Source: Gymnopus androsaceus JB14 (Eukaryota > Basidiomycota > Agaricomycetes > Agaricales > Omphalotaceae). Taken from it: a DNA stretch of 64,000 nucleotides. This document shows positions 11,543 through 22,620 of the stretch, piece by piece. The notes beneath the pieces were generated by a model. The model was not told the DNA's origin, did not search any database, and saw nothing but the letters and a program-made list of their open reading frames with translations. The translations under genes and the position numbers were made by a program. Where the stretch lies: the NCBI GenBank assembly GCA_009733575.1, contig ML769592.1:58288-122287 (forward strand), in the 5' to 3' direction. The number at the start of each line of letters is the position of its first letter. Position 1 is the stretch's first letter.

Positions 11543-11796
11543 ATTGTTTGCGTATCTATTCTAGTGTTTCACCGAGAACGCTTCAAATTGAATGTCGGAT
11601 TCGGAAAGGATTGCCGACTCTCTGTCTTCTGATTCTACCCGTCGCCGATATATAAATTACCTGGTACCGGAGAGTACAGCCACATACCCTCGCGACCGTG
11701 CCAGCAGTTGGGCGGCGACCAAGCCGTGTAATACACTTCCTTCTTTCCTTCCTTCCTTCCCGTTTTTTTGCTTAGCCCTCACTCTTTTGGGCCAGC

Positions 11797-12695
11797 ATGG
11801 ACTTTCCGCCGGAATTGGAACGTGAAATCTTTCGCTTTGCCATGAGAAGCGATCCCTCGATTGTTCCGACGTTGAAGCGCGTAGCTCACCGTGTTAGGAT
11901 CTGGTGAGTCACAAGCAATCCCCGGAGAAGACTTTTCTGAAATGCAATTAATTTCCAAGGGCCGACGAAGTATTGAACGAGTATGTGCTTCTCGATAATT
12001 GGGAAAGGACCGAGGGGGACTTGAAGCATGGACTCGGCCCAGTTCCGGGCAAGGATAAACTCTATGCTGGCCAGATATCCTCATCCTTTGCCAAAAACGT
12101 GTTCAGCCTCTGTTTAACGTACAATCATGAACTATCCACGGAACAGCTGAAGCTTTTTGCCAGCTGCAAGGCGCTTTCTCAGTTAGCCTTGTGGGTAGAT
12201 TTTTCGGAGCGCCCAGAATTCACCGCGGTCCTAGTCTCCCTTCCCCTTCAGAGGCTGTCTCTCGAAATCGAGCACTTCATGCGGCTTTCCCACCCTCCTT
12301 CATACGATTGGGCGTCGCGTCTCACTCATCTGGAGCTCGTATTCTGGTCGTCGGACATTGACTCCGAGGGCCTTTCCTTTGTTCATCTCCCCTCTCTCCA
12401 ACACATATGCTTCGTATGGGGCAAGCGGACGTATCCTTCGACAGTCACTGCTGCTCTCGACACTTGTGTCTGTCTTCGAACATTGGTTATCCTCACAGCT
12501 TCTGGCCAATGGTCCGAACTCAAAAAATACAAGGATCTACCCGAAGCTAAAGGTGTCAACATTGTCCTACTTCCCAGCTTGAGACAGGCGACGTATGAAT
12601 GGATCCCAGGTGGATCTAGTGTCTGGGATCGCGTCCAGGAATCTCTTGCCCCTAGCAAAGGACTGGTCAGCGCGGAGGACGTCGCGATGTCTTAG
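11797..12695 (+). CDS. F-box/LRR-like protein, paralogue 2
   Basis: Exons 11797-11903 and 11960-12695 (56-nt intron at the same HRVRI-Trp position as paralogue 1). Starts MDFPPELEREIFRFAMRSDP, the standard basidiomycete opening helix, then a leucine-rich body: KNVFSLCLTY, CKALSQLALWVDF, LPLQRLSLEIEH, SRLTHLELVFW, LPSLQHICFVW, CVCLRTLVILT. About 280 residues, frame intact. Preceded by a pyrimidine-rich tract with CCTT repeats (11728-11760) that may be its core promoter. A role as an SCF adaptor is inferred from the family only; no substrate can be guessed. An ATG further upstream (11592) is in another frame and was not used. Confidence 0.75.
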
Positions 12696-13610
12696 TTTAA
12701 TCAGCCCCACTGGCCGCTGGTCTAGAATTTCTTCTCTCGTCATTTACTGGGTCTTTAGTTACATTATAATGAGGGTTACTTTGTTGCAGGGTTTAAGGTT
12801 GGTGTTTGCAAGCTTCGCAAACAGCCTTCTATTCTAATTAATTATTCGAGGCGCTAGATAGAGATCATTAGAAAGTTGTCTTTTATTTGTAATGCCCAAA
12901 CTTCTTGAGCTTTGTATAGAATAGAGGTTTTTTGGGGTCTTTCTGGGAGCCTTGGTGAGATATCATGCTTGAAAGAAGTGAGTTCATCTTCAAATTCAAC
13001 TATATGCGCCTCCCGGTTGTTCCTTGTCTACAGCTTCCGGCGTATTCAGTGGTTAAAATGTTAACCTGTGGACCTGTGCGCTCAAAACGGCTGATGAAAA
13101 AAACTCAATATATTGTGAACATCGGTACGTACCTGGATAAATGCGCCCGCCGCCTTCAGTTTAAATTCATGATCTTTAATCTGATGAAATCGCACCAAGA
13201 TTCAAAGATAAAATCATCCATGTTATACTTTGTGAATTCTTTGGCTGTATTTCCTATATACACGCGTGGAATTCGAAGAATCGTGTCAATGAAAGAAAGG
13301 AGGTGGAACGCCGTCTGGACCCTGGTGGGTCCTTGTTTGGCTCGAGAAAAAAAAAAAAAGACACGTCAAACCAGGAGTGCGTACTACAGCTGATATTTTG
13401 CGATAAGACGCACGGAGCCACACACATGTGATGTAATGAATTTTCATTCATTGGAATCAGATTTTCAAGGTTCGGGGGTGACGGGTCATCGTTGTATGCA
13501 AGGATCGATCGTGTAACTATAAGTTGGGAGAAAAAATCTCCCTCCGCTACCCCTCCTTTTCTTCCCTTCCCTTCTCATCATTCCTAATCCACGCTGGACT
13601 ACGGGGTGGG
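12696..13610. other. Gene-free stretch between F-box-like paralogues 2 and 3
   Basis: AT-rich sequence with an A13 run near 13350 on the plus strand. A 142-codon open frame at 12965-13393 has no family resemblance, lacks splice or start context and is most likely chance. Confidence 0.55.
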
Positions 13611-14479
13611 ATGCAGGCATTTCGTATTCAGGACCTTCCGGTTGAGCTGGGACGCTCTATACTCGAAATTGCAGCGAGGGAAGAGCTCAAGACCGCGCTC
13701 AACTTGTCATTAGTTTGTCGCCAGCTAAAGGAGTGGTGAGTGACGCGGTCTAATGTGTTTTTACCGATTTTAATGATCTTTAGGATCCAACCTTTGGTTT
13801 ATGAGATGGTGACGCTTGGTTCTGGCGACATTGTGTTGTTTTTACGCACTATGGAGATATTTCCCCCGGATTTCTTTGCACGATATGTCAAAAAACTATG
13901 CTAACGGTGTCCATCAGTCCGGACGATGCCCAGACAATATTGCAGACTTGTACCGGCGTATCAAGCTTGGCCTGTTGGGTCGATTTTCTTGGCTCAAGTC
14001 CTCCGGTTCCATTCCCTCAGCTTTTCCATCAGCTTCCTCTCCGACGCTTCTCGATAGAGGTTACTCATTTCCGAGGAATTATACTCCTTGACTGCACCTG
14101 GATTGATTCTCTTACTTGCCTTGATCTCGTTTTCTGGGACGAAGACTCGATCTTATTATCGGAACTGCAGTACCTACCTGCACTTACACATCTCGCGCTT
14201 TTCCTTCAGCACACCGACGTGGAAGACAGCTCGTTGGCCTATATTCTCTCCGTAACTCCAGCTTTGCAGGTTCTATGCATTGTCATCGATGAAGACGATC
14301 TCGAGAGGTTCGAGCATGCCACGCGAGTAGACCCTCGCATTGTCTGCGTGCCCCATCCAGAAAGTGTGCCCGACTGGGAAGCACCTTACCGTGGCCTTCC
14401 AGACATCTGGTCGCACGCGGAAGAAGTCGTTGAGGAAAGACGAATAGCAGCTACGCAGGTAATGAAGCATTTTTACTAA
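13611..14479 (+). pseudogene. F-box/LRR-like protein, paralogue 3, with a frame break
   Basis: Exon 13611-13735 reads MQAFRIQDLPVELGRSILEI and ends LVCRQLKEW, split by a 48-nt intron at the family position. Exon 2 starts IQPLVYEMVTL and runs in frame to YVKKLC, then hits TAA at about 13901. One missing base there would join it to the long following frame LTVSISPDDAQTILQTC, SLACWVDFLG, LPLRRFSIEVTHF, SLTCLDLVFW, LPALTHLALFL, which ends at 14479. That second frame is a complete leucine-rich body matching paralogue 2 (ALWVDF, LPLQRLSLEIEHF, THLELVFW). So it is a recently broken gene or a one-base sequence error; the intact remainder favours a single recent event. Confidence 0.68.
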
Positions 14480-14621
14480 CCGTACTTGGGTGTTCATAAG
14501 GCATTTCCGTAACAGATGCAAGAGTAGAATTACACGCAAGGAATAGTAGTACAGAATCTCAACCTTTCATAGTCACTTTCCATCCAGGCGGACCTGTTGT
14601 AAAGGTCAGTTTTTTTATTGA

Positions 14622-15812
14622 TTAGATGACTCTTGAGATTACCTTTGCTAAAAATCTTAACAGATGCTGAATGACGGCTTCGCTTTGTTCTTGCTGTGCC
14701 CAATGGCCTGCATCGGGCAGCAGAATAACATCCTCTTCGTCCATTCTTGCGCACACACGCTGCTTCATTCCCTCCAAAGCGCCAGGACTTTGCCATACTC
14801 CCCAATCCTTGTCGCCCGACAGAAACATTGCAGGTACTGTAACGCGCTTTCCAGTAAAAGCACGCATGTCGCTAGTCCACTTTGGGTCTGTCATGCAGCG
14901 ATACCAGTTCAACCCACCCTGGAACCCAGTCCTCGAGTACTCTGAAACGTAGAAAGCGAGGTCCTCTTTTGATAGCCACGCATCTAATGAACGGGTACCT
15001 TCATTAACGGCGTTTCTAACCGCCATGGGCATGGTCTGCTCGAGAAGCATGATATAGTAATGTGGTAAGGTGGCCAGACTCTGCGCAGAGGCAGAAGGCA
15101 AGCGGTGAGGGTTATTGCCGGGCCAGTCCGCGCTTTTAGAGTAGAAGTAATCACTCAAAAAGCTAGAAAGGCCTTGTGGCGACTGAAGCATATCAGAGTT
15201 GGCATCAGGTGTAGAGAGATACATTGTATATGGCTTGCGGGGTATATCCAATTCTGCAAGTTGTTTCTTGAGAATGGAGGCCGAGGGCCCTACAGATGAT
15301 ATGTTATTGTGTGTAGACTCTGTGGAGGATGGAAAAGGCGGAGTTCCGGGGAAGGGGGCACTCATAATTACCACAGATCTGAAAAGATCTGGTCTGATGA
15401 GAGCGCTGTAGCCTGCGACCATAGAACCAAAGTCATGCCCGATGACCGCTGCGACACTCTGATACCCCAATGCACCGACCAGCATGACAATATCCGTCAC
15501 CAAGTTGAACATACGAAAAGGCGCCAAATCGTCGGCAAACTGAATAGTACCAGTAGGTGCGCCAGATGAATCAAGCATCGTTGTTCGGCCATACCCCCGT
15601 TGGTCTGGGGCTACAGCCACGTATCCTGCCTCAGATAGCGGTACCATGATTTTACGCCAGGAGTAGGCCAACTCTGGAAACCCGTGCAGGAGAATAACAA
15701 GCGGCGCCTTCGAATCAGAAGAACCTGACGGTGAAGCCTGGAGATAATGAACATCTAAATCGTTGACTCTGATGTTTCTGGAAATGATATTAGGTGGCAG
15801 AGGTATATCCAT
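14622..15812 (-). CDS. Epoxide hydrolase (alpha/beta hydrolase fold)
   Basis: Single 396-codon frame. The alpha/beta-hydrolase fold of soluble epoxide hydrolases adds water to epoxides through an Asp nucleophile. Seen: the oxyanion motif HGFPE (43-47) followed by SWRK; PDQRGYGRT (69-77); the nucleophile elbow GHDFGS with Asp127; a cap domain of about residues 160-310 containing tyrosines (e.g. YVSEYSRTGFQGGLNWY); a C-terminal acid in SGDKDWG (Asp334 or Asp336); and the catalytic His370 in PDAGHW. No signal peptide, so cytosolic or peroxisomal. The 3' end has an alternative: a GTAATC donor after FLAK and an acceptor before VRLDGK would move the stop to 14573. Divergently oriented from the lipase pair, with about 200 bp between starts. 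Physiological substrate unknown. Confidence 0.9.
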   Translation of the reverse strand: MDIPLPPNIISRNIRVNDLDVHYLQASPSGSSDSKAPLVILLHGFPELAYSWRKIMVPLSEAGYVAVAPDQRGYGRTTMLDSSGAPTGTIQFADDLAPFRMFNLVTDIVMLVGALGYQSVAAVIGHDFGSMVAGYSALIRPDLFRSVVIMSAPFPGTPPFPSSTESTHNNISSVGPSASILKKQLAELDIPRKPYTMYLSTPDANSDMLQSPQGLSSFLSDYFYSKSADWPGNNPHRLPSASAQSLATLPHYYIMLLEQTMPMAVRNAVNEGTRSLDAWLSKEDLAFYVSEYSRTGFQGGLNWYRCMTDPKWTSDMRAFTGKRVTVPAMFLSGDKDWGVWQSPGALEGMKQRVCARMDEEDVILLPDAGHWAQQEQSEAVIQHLLRFLAKVISRVI

Positions 15813-16017
15813 GTTGAAGTAGACGAGAAGATACGAGCGCTACGATTGGATAGGTACGGATCCGATCACTATCCGATCTTACTAATTGACTACGGTACGG
15901 TTAGCCCGTCGATGTCATCGCTTTCGACTACTCGTGCCGTGTGCCGTGTGCTACATATTTCTTTCTTTAACCTTCCATTCTAATACTCTATCCTATCCCA
16001 GCACACGTTTAACTCCC

Positions 16018-17226
16018 ATGTCTATGCTCAAGCGACCCCAGAAATACGTTCTGACTGCCGCTCAGAAAGAGATGTATAGATCTGAAAAGCTAACGAATTT
16101 TCGTTGGGTGGCTAAAATTATGGCTAAATATTCTCCGTACACTCTGTCTGCCAGAGACCTGGCGGACGAGAAACTCTTCTCAGAGCTTGCAGAGATTGGT
16201 ACGCCGACAATTTTACATGTTCACTCATTCGATATTCAACTGTTCGTCAATCAGGTCAATTTACCGAGCTTGCAAACACTAATGTGGTTCCAGTGGATTT
16301 TCTGTTCAAGAATCTGATCACATTAATGAAGCCTGACTTTCCCCTGGAAAGTTACGATGCTCTACATGGCTCTGTGCTCGTCTCGGAATTCTTTGGGAAA
16401 GTGGCACATTTACACGGCTATGTTGCATATCGCTCCGAAACGAAGCAGCTGATCGTAGCCGTTTCCGGGACTTCTACAACCGTCCAAGCAATACAAGATC
16501 TTCGAGCCCTTTGGCATCGTCATAAATCTGGCAAGGGGCTCGTTCATTCTGGGTTCTGGAAACTGTACAAAGGCATTCGGCCCTTCATTTACGAGGGTAT
16601 CCGAAAAGGGCTGAAGGAAGATGTAGGAGAGCTTATTATAACAGGGCACAGTATGGGTGGTGCCGTCTCTTATCTCCTCTTGCTTGACCTCCTTGTATCC
16701 AATGATATAATACCCGCTAACCTACCCATAAAACTGGTTGTTTTTGGTGCACCGCGTCCTGGTGACACGAAACTGTCGAAATACTACCAGGAGTTGATAG
16801 CGGAATATCGGAAGAAGAATGGAAATGCAGCTTTTTCTGAATATTTCGTCAAAGCATACAATGATGGTATGGTATCTATCATTACAAAAGCATGTCTAAC
16901 ATCTATCTCCAGGCGTACCTGCTCTTCCTCCGCTTTTGCTAGGCTACCGACATTTCACGCAAACTCCACTTTACTACGACCATTCCCGATTGTATCACGT
17001 CCCTTCGTCGGAATCCGAATACACGCTTTTCCATGTTGATCCAGAGCTTGTAAAGGAGGGTCCTCCGATACATCCTCGCGGCGGACATAACTATTACAAC
17101 GGAAGGGATCAGGAGAGGGCTGTGCGCCGCCTGGGCTGGCTGGAGAAGTCATTGGCGAAAGGTGATACGAGTGATTGGGAAACATTATACCTGGAACGCG
17201 TCAAAAAGCATTCACGTCCAAATTGA
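16018..17226 (+). CDS. Class-3 lipase (triacylglycerol lipase-like), copy A
   Basis: Exons 16018-16198, 16255-16866, 16913-17226; introns 56 and 46 nt, frame intact. Motifs: an oxyanion region LIVAVSGTST, the serine elbow GHSMGGA, then FGAPRPGD, and the acid/His pair expected around YNDGVPALPPLLLGYRH (Asp, split by intron 2) and HPRGGHNYYNG (His). Esterase/lipase acting on acylglycerols; length about 368 residues. The N terminus (MSMLKRPQKYVLTAAQKEMY) has no clear signal peptide, so probably intracellular. An upstream in-frame ATG at 15886 exists, but the start at 16018 is the one conserved in copy B. Nearly identical tandem neighbour at 17822. Confidence 0.9.
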
Positions 17227-17821
17227 CCGTCGCATTAACGAATGATCAGGCCAATCAGTGGTAACGAGCAAGTTCCAGAAGTCCACTATAAGGTCTAAGT
17301 ATTAGAGATTTAGAGTAATGATATTCCACCATAACAAGTGAAAAAAAGGTAAAGAAGACAAGTGCGCATGCCCGGCACATTGGAAAGTAACAAAAATCTG
17401 TGCATCGTAAAAAGGTCCGTATTGATTGACCGGCCTGCCAGGTTGTCCACAAGTTGCCCACAGGTACGTTACTGTACATACTACAAACACACTGCCAATA
17501 ATTATCAATTACCAAAGAAAGATCTAGAGAAAGCTCGATAACGAGCTCACGCTTGAATCACGCACTCTCGCTGCCGCTCCTGCATCCCGTTTGCTTGTCT
17601 CACGGCATCTGACACATAGCGCTTGACGATCGGGAGGTACGGATCCGATCATCCGATCAAAAGCTTACCAAGTCTAACTGACTAAAATCCGGTACGGCTA
17701 GCCCGAGCTTTTCCGTCGATGTCATCGCTTCCGACTACTCGTGTGCCGTGTGCTACATAATTCTCTCTTTAACTTAACTCTCCATTTCTAATACTCTATC
17801 GCCCACACCCATTTAACGCCC
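17227..17821. other. Intergenic region between the two lipases, with duplicated promoter
   Basis: The last 190 bp (from about 17630) closely repeats the sequence before copy A: GGTACGGATCCGATC, TCGATGTCATCGCTT and GTGCCGTGTGCTACATA blocks, also seen at 15853-15955. The promoter was therefore duplicated with the gene. No coding frame. Confidence 0.7.
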
Positions 17822-19034
17822 ATGTCTATCCTCAAGCGACCCCAGAAATATGTTCTGACTGCCGCTCAGAAAGAGATGTATAGATCCGAGAAGCTAATGA
17901 ATTTTCGTTGGGTGGCCAAAGTTATGGCTAAATATTCTCCGTACACTCTGTCTGCCAGAGACCTGGCGGATGAGAACCTCTTCTCAGAGCTTGCAGAGAT
18001 TGGTACGCCGATAATTCTACATGTTCTTTCATCCGATATTCAACTGCTCGTCAATCAGGTCAATTTACCGAGCTTGCATACACTAATGCGGTTCCAGTGG
18101 ATTTTCTGTTCAAGAATCTGACCATATTAATGAAGCCCGACTTTCCTTTGGAAAGCTACGATGCTCTGCATGGCTCTGTGCTTGTCTCGGAATTCTTTGG
18201 GAAAGTGGCACATCTACACGGTTATGTTGCATATCGCTGCGAAAAGAAGCAGCTGATCGTAGCCGTTTCCGGGACTTCTACAGCCGTTCAAGCAATACAA
18301 GATCTTCGAACCCTTTGGCATCGTCATAAATCTGGCAAGGGGCTCGTTCATTCTGGGTTCTGGAAACTGTACAAAGGCATTCGGCCCTTCATTTACGAGG
18401 GTATCCGAAAAGGGCTGAAGGAAGATGTGGGAGAGCTTGTTATAACAGGGCACAGTATGGGTGGTGCCGTCTCTTATCTTCTCCTGCTTGACCTCCTTGT
18501 ATCCAATGATATAATACCCGCTAACCTACCCATAAAACTGGTTGTTTTTGGTGCACCGCGGCCCGGCGACACGAAACTGTCAAAATTCTACCAGGAATTG
18601 GTAGCGGAATATCGAAAGAAGAATGGAAATGCAGCTTTTTCCGAATATTTTGTCAAAGCATACAATGATGGTATGATATCTATATCATCACAAGAAAATA
18701 TGTCTAATATCTATCTCTAGGTGTACCTGCTCTTCCTCCGCTTTTGCTGGGCTATCGACATTTCACGCAAACTCCACTCTACTACGACCATTCCCGATTG
18801 TATCACGTCCCTTCGTCGGATTCCGAATACACGCTTTTCCGTGTTGATCCAGAGCTTGTAAAGGAGGGTCCGCCGATACATCCTCGTGGTGGACATAACT
18901 ATTACAACGGAAGGGATCAGGAGAGGCTCCTGCGCCGCCTGGGCTGGCTGGAGAAATCATTGGCAAAAGGTGATACGAGTGATTGGGAAACATTGTACCT
19001 GGAACGCGTCAGAAAGCATTCACGTCCTAATTGA
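17822..19034 (+). CDS. Class-3 lipase, copy B (tandem duplicate)
   Basis: Exons 17822-18002, 18059-18670, 18721-19034, same splice positions as copy A, introns 56 and 50 nt. Same serine elbow GHSMGGA, FGAPRPGD, YNDG-VPALPP and HPRGGHNYYNG motifs. Only scattered amino-acid differences from copy A (for example MSIL for MSML at the start, RLLRRLGW for RAVRRLGW near the end). All catalytic positions are kept in both. Introns differ more than exons, as expected after recent duplication under purifying selection. Likely the same activity; dosage or expression divergence cannot be judged from sequence. Confidence 0.9.
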
Positions 19035-20799
19035 CCGTTGCATTTGGATATCCTACATCAATTTATTTTGTATTTACATAGCACATTGTATTTCTAGCTT
19101 TCAGTTACATTCTACGGCTCATAATAATGCTTTCTACAAAGTATTGGAAGATTATTTCAATCAAGTCTGCAGAATATCTTAATCTACTTTGACCATCCCC
19201 ATGCGTTTGGAGATTTTATTGACCAGGCAAAGATGAATTACTTGCACGAAACGAGGATATTTGTAGAAAATACCAGAACGTCACTTTAGTTCCAGGTTGA
19301 ACGAGTTGAAAACTGCAAGGGCGCGCTGAGGCGGGTCCATTTTTCGTGTCCATTTTCCTTCCAACCTCTGCTTTACGAAACTAATACCTACTCTTCCAGC
19401 TTGTCTCTGTTACTAAAATAGGATGGACATACCTCTTCCTCTTGTCTTCCTCGCATCAGTAAAACCTGGGTGTTGCTGATGCGAGTTACCGCATGTACAA
19501 CGGTCTTGTACTATCGTGCCTGCCGGCGTGATAAAGCCAGGGGGTTAATAAATGCATTTTGGAGGCACTTCCCTTCGCATACTTATTGCTATAACTATGT
19601 ATCGGAATTGAAGTATGTATACCTGAAATATATAAGTAGTCTCAGTTTTTTTGCATTGAAAACGGTTGAGTTCTCGTTCCGCAAGTCGTCTTCAGTGCCA
19701 AATTCACGAATTTCTTACAATTCAGCTTGTATCATTACCAGGCTGATATGAAACACACAGAAAAATGCATGCTTGCCTAAGAGGTTCGAGAAGAAGGAGT
19801 GTGACTATTCGTGATATGCGGATGCATGAATTTCAGTGGCATTTGATGTGACTAATTTTTATTGAATTTTTATCAACTCCTCAGGTGTGAGGCGCTCTCG
19901 AAGACAGTGTAGTTTGGTAGTAAAAATAGATGGACATCTTACTAAGATTCTATGCTATTTTGGGACCAAAGCCGGTAAGAACAGCACAAGTTTAAAGGCA
20001 TTTCCGAAGCAATTTACAAAAAATTTATCAACTCCCTAGGCATGATAGTATTGCCGTCGGTTCATTGCCATCCTGATCTGACGCTTCCTACTCTCCCAGT
20101 TTTCAACATCCTTTACACCCTCTATCCGTCGTCTGTCATCTCGCAGTATCTCGGCGCTGACGAGCTCCTCGTTACGCAGCGCTCCTGTGGGTAGGACACG
20201 TCGAATGTCAGGACGAGGAACAGCGTAAATCAGACGGGCTCTGGGGGGGCTTCCACGATCGATAGTCTTGCAGAGCAAAAGGATCAGATCTGTTTCATGC
20301 GATATAAGACTGAAAGGCGCTGAAAGATTCAGATGTGATGATGGGTGTGTACACGAATATCTTCTCATCTCACATTTTCTATTCTGAATTTAGGAAAAAC
20401 AAATTTTTGTCATATACTAATTCGCGGGAGATGGCAGTGGAACCGCGGCGAAAGGCTGGGAAGAACGGGCGTCGTCATACCACTTTCGAGTTTGATACCT
20501 CGGTGGATGGCTCTAGGTCTATGATATTCAAAAAGTTGTTGATTTCGAGTCATCCTTGTCTCGTTGAGAAGGGACCTATTAAGGAGCTATGGGAACTATG
20601 CTTGCTATAAATGGATCGGGTCGACTGTAAGGACCCCTATGATTGTCAAAGTGCATCCGTCGTCGTAGTCGATTTCAGCGTTCACTCACATCATATACAT
20701 ATACTAAGATGATCATTCTGAGGCGATGATTGCTCTGCGAAAAATATATATATATAGCTCTTCCTTGCATTTCCAAGCTCCTCACTCTTTCCCTTATAT
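19035..20799. other. Largely gene-free interval
   Basis: Lipase 3' flank followed by AT-rich sequence. A short direct repeat (TTTATCAACTCC) occurs at about 19870 and 20027. The only frame with protein-like composition is the minus-strand one at 20036-20368, listed separately. A plus-strand frame at 20430-20610 (MAVEPRRKAGKNGRRHTTFE...) is unrecognised. Confidence 0.5.
20036..20368 (-). CDS. Unrecognised open frame, possibly the 3' exon of an eroded gene
   Basis: 110 codons. The C-terminal 60 residues are strongly charged (RNEELVSAEILRDDRRRIEG, WESRKRQIRMAMNRRQ) and helix-like, unlike random translation of this AT-rich DNA. The segment before it has a hydrophobic patch (TDLILLLC) and basic residues (RARLIYAVPRPDIRRVLP). 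No start or upstream exon could be found with confidence, and I do not recognise a family. It could be a genuine terminal exon, a remnant, or chance. Confidence 0.25.
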   Translation of the reverse strand: MRRYSCTHPSSHLNLSAPFSLISHETDLILLLCKTIDRGSPPRARLIYAVPRPDIRRVLPTGALRNEELVSAEILRDDRRRIEGVKDVENWESRKRQIRMAMNRRQYYHA

Positions 20800-22292
20800 A
20801 TGTCGGGCAACTTGGCAATTGTAGATGATCAAGCACCAGCTCAGGTCAAGTATCACGGAACCTGGGGAACAGGAGCACCAGACGAAGATCTGTTCAACAC
20901 CACAACTACTTTTCCCTTGTTTACGAAGACAACGGTTACATTCCAGTTCGTGGGTGGGTGCTTCATTTCCTTGCCTCGGCCTACTTCTTCCAGTCACCAG
21001 TTAATTCCACTTTTCCAAAATTTAGGTACATCCGTTCAGCCATACATCATGTACTGGGGCTATCCAAAAATCTTCATGTCCATTGACAACGAGACCTTCA
21101 CTTCCACATTTGTCGCACCAAGTGACCTTCCCGATGGTACTTTTTTTTAGGCATACACCGCTCTGGTCAGATCCTCCCTCCTTGCTAGACACCTCACACA
21201 GCCTTTTACTCAACATCACTGGTGCAATCAACTCTACTACGGGTGTATACGTTGACTACTTCATTTATGAGGTATCAGATTCGACACCAATGAATGACAC
21301 CAGGTTTTTCGTTGATGATCGAGATTCCAGAATACAGTATGGAGACGGATGGACACCGATTGACTCAAATAACACTTTTATGCATACTTTGACAGGTAGC
21401 GGTGCAGCTGGGAGTAGCTTGTCTTTCACATTCGAAGGTACGCATTAACATGAAGCTCTGTATACATATATACTTCTTCTTTATCAAGGCACTGGCATAA
21501 GTGTTTATGGTGCGCTCAACCAAAGTGTCAATCGTGAAGTGGTCCAAGCCAACTTTGTCATTGACAATCAATCATCTTTCACTTTTTCACCGCCATCCCC
21601 AAGTTCTTTCACATTGAACAACCTATACTTCAACGAAACCAATTTGGAGCCAGGGAACCACACCATGGAAGTTAGGACTTTGACAGACGCAACCATATGG
21701 ATTGACTATCTACTGGTCACTCCAACCAATGAGACTGTATTGGCGTCATTGAACTCCACCACCTCTACCAGTTTCTCCTACGCACTCTTCTACTACTTCA
21801 CCAGTCCCCGGGCTGGATTCATCCAATAGGACCCATATTGCGACTGATGCAATTATTGGAGGGGTCATAGGAGGAATTTTTGTCCTTATAGCAGGGACAC
21901 TTTCTGTCTCATTTTTATGAGGCGCCGGAGAAGGAAACAATATCCTCGTACGTGAGGATAAAACCTGGTATCAAACTGGTCTGACTATCGAATTGATTTC
22001 AGTTGTACCATTCACAGAGAATACATCCCGAGATCTAGATCTAGGTGTATTTACCGTGTTGTTCAGGTCTGATCCAAGAAAAAAGCCTGCTCAAGCCACC
22101 ACTGGCAGCTTCGGGTCAAAAGGTGGCTATCACACTCATGCTGCTCCCTCTACTGGTACTGTTTCTGCTCCTGTAGAATCTCCTGGCGAGAGAGCAAATA
22201 TACTCCCAGAAGCACCTAACAATGATGTGCCTTATCTCGATAGTGGTATTCGATTCCCAGATCGACCACCTCCCGATTATACAGTTGAGTAG
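20800..22292 (+). CDS. Type-I membrane protein with extracellular beta-sandwich repeats (basidiomycete family), frame-broken
   Basis: Family of uncharacterised fungal single-pass proteins. Exons 20800-20953, 21026-21136, 21189-21437, 21489 to about 21950, and 22007-22292. Many N-glycosylation sequons. The second beta domain shows the family signature: RIQYGDGWTPIDSNN, then SSLSFTFEGTGISVYGALN, and finally a HTMEVRTL strand. A Ser/Thr stalk and a membrane span (AIIGGVIGGIFVLIAGTLSV) are followed by an Arg/Lys stop-transfer block (MRRRRRK) and a Pro-rich cytoplasmic tail ending FPDRPPPDYTVE. Two one-base breaks are needed to join the parts: near 21775 (before the stalk) and near 21915 (T run after the span). 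No N-terminal signal peptide could be identified, which is odd for this topology. Function unknown; either a pseudogene or sequence errors in low-complexity DNA. Confidence 0.62.
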
Positions 22293-22620
22293 AAAGCCAC
22301 AAAGTGTCTTTTTTTTTGTGGACCAAAACACTAAAATACCGAAATATATGAAATATATATATATTTACTTATGTAGTGGTACTGAGTGTATTTATTATAG
22401 AGAGTGAGCAGTTACACACCAGCACTGAGCTCCCAGATATTTCTGTGCATGCGAACAAAAGCCAGTCCCAACACTAAACAAGTGCTCCAAGGGAACAGTC
22501 CCCATGGGAATCTGGGTCCCAGATATAACCAATGAAAAACATTGAAACAATCTCACATATAATTCAAAGAGGCGGCCTTCCTTTGTTGTTCCTTTGCATG
22601 TTTTTCATTCTTGGGATAAG
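22293..22620. other. Intergenic, no gene seen
   Basis: 3' flank of the membrane protein gene, with AT dinucleotide runs at 22340-22370. The last 5 bases (22616-22620, ATAAG) are the left target duplication of the solo LTR. Confidence 0.6.

Noticed and set aside
12965..13393. 142-codon plus-strand open frame as a gene
   Set aside because: Composition is that of AT-rich intergenic DNA, with no family motif, no splice context and an A-run translated as Lys repeats at the end.
14664..15569. Several plus-strand open frames over the epoxide hydrolase
   Set aside because: Antisense shadows of a strongly supported 396-codon minus-strand gene.
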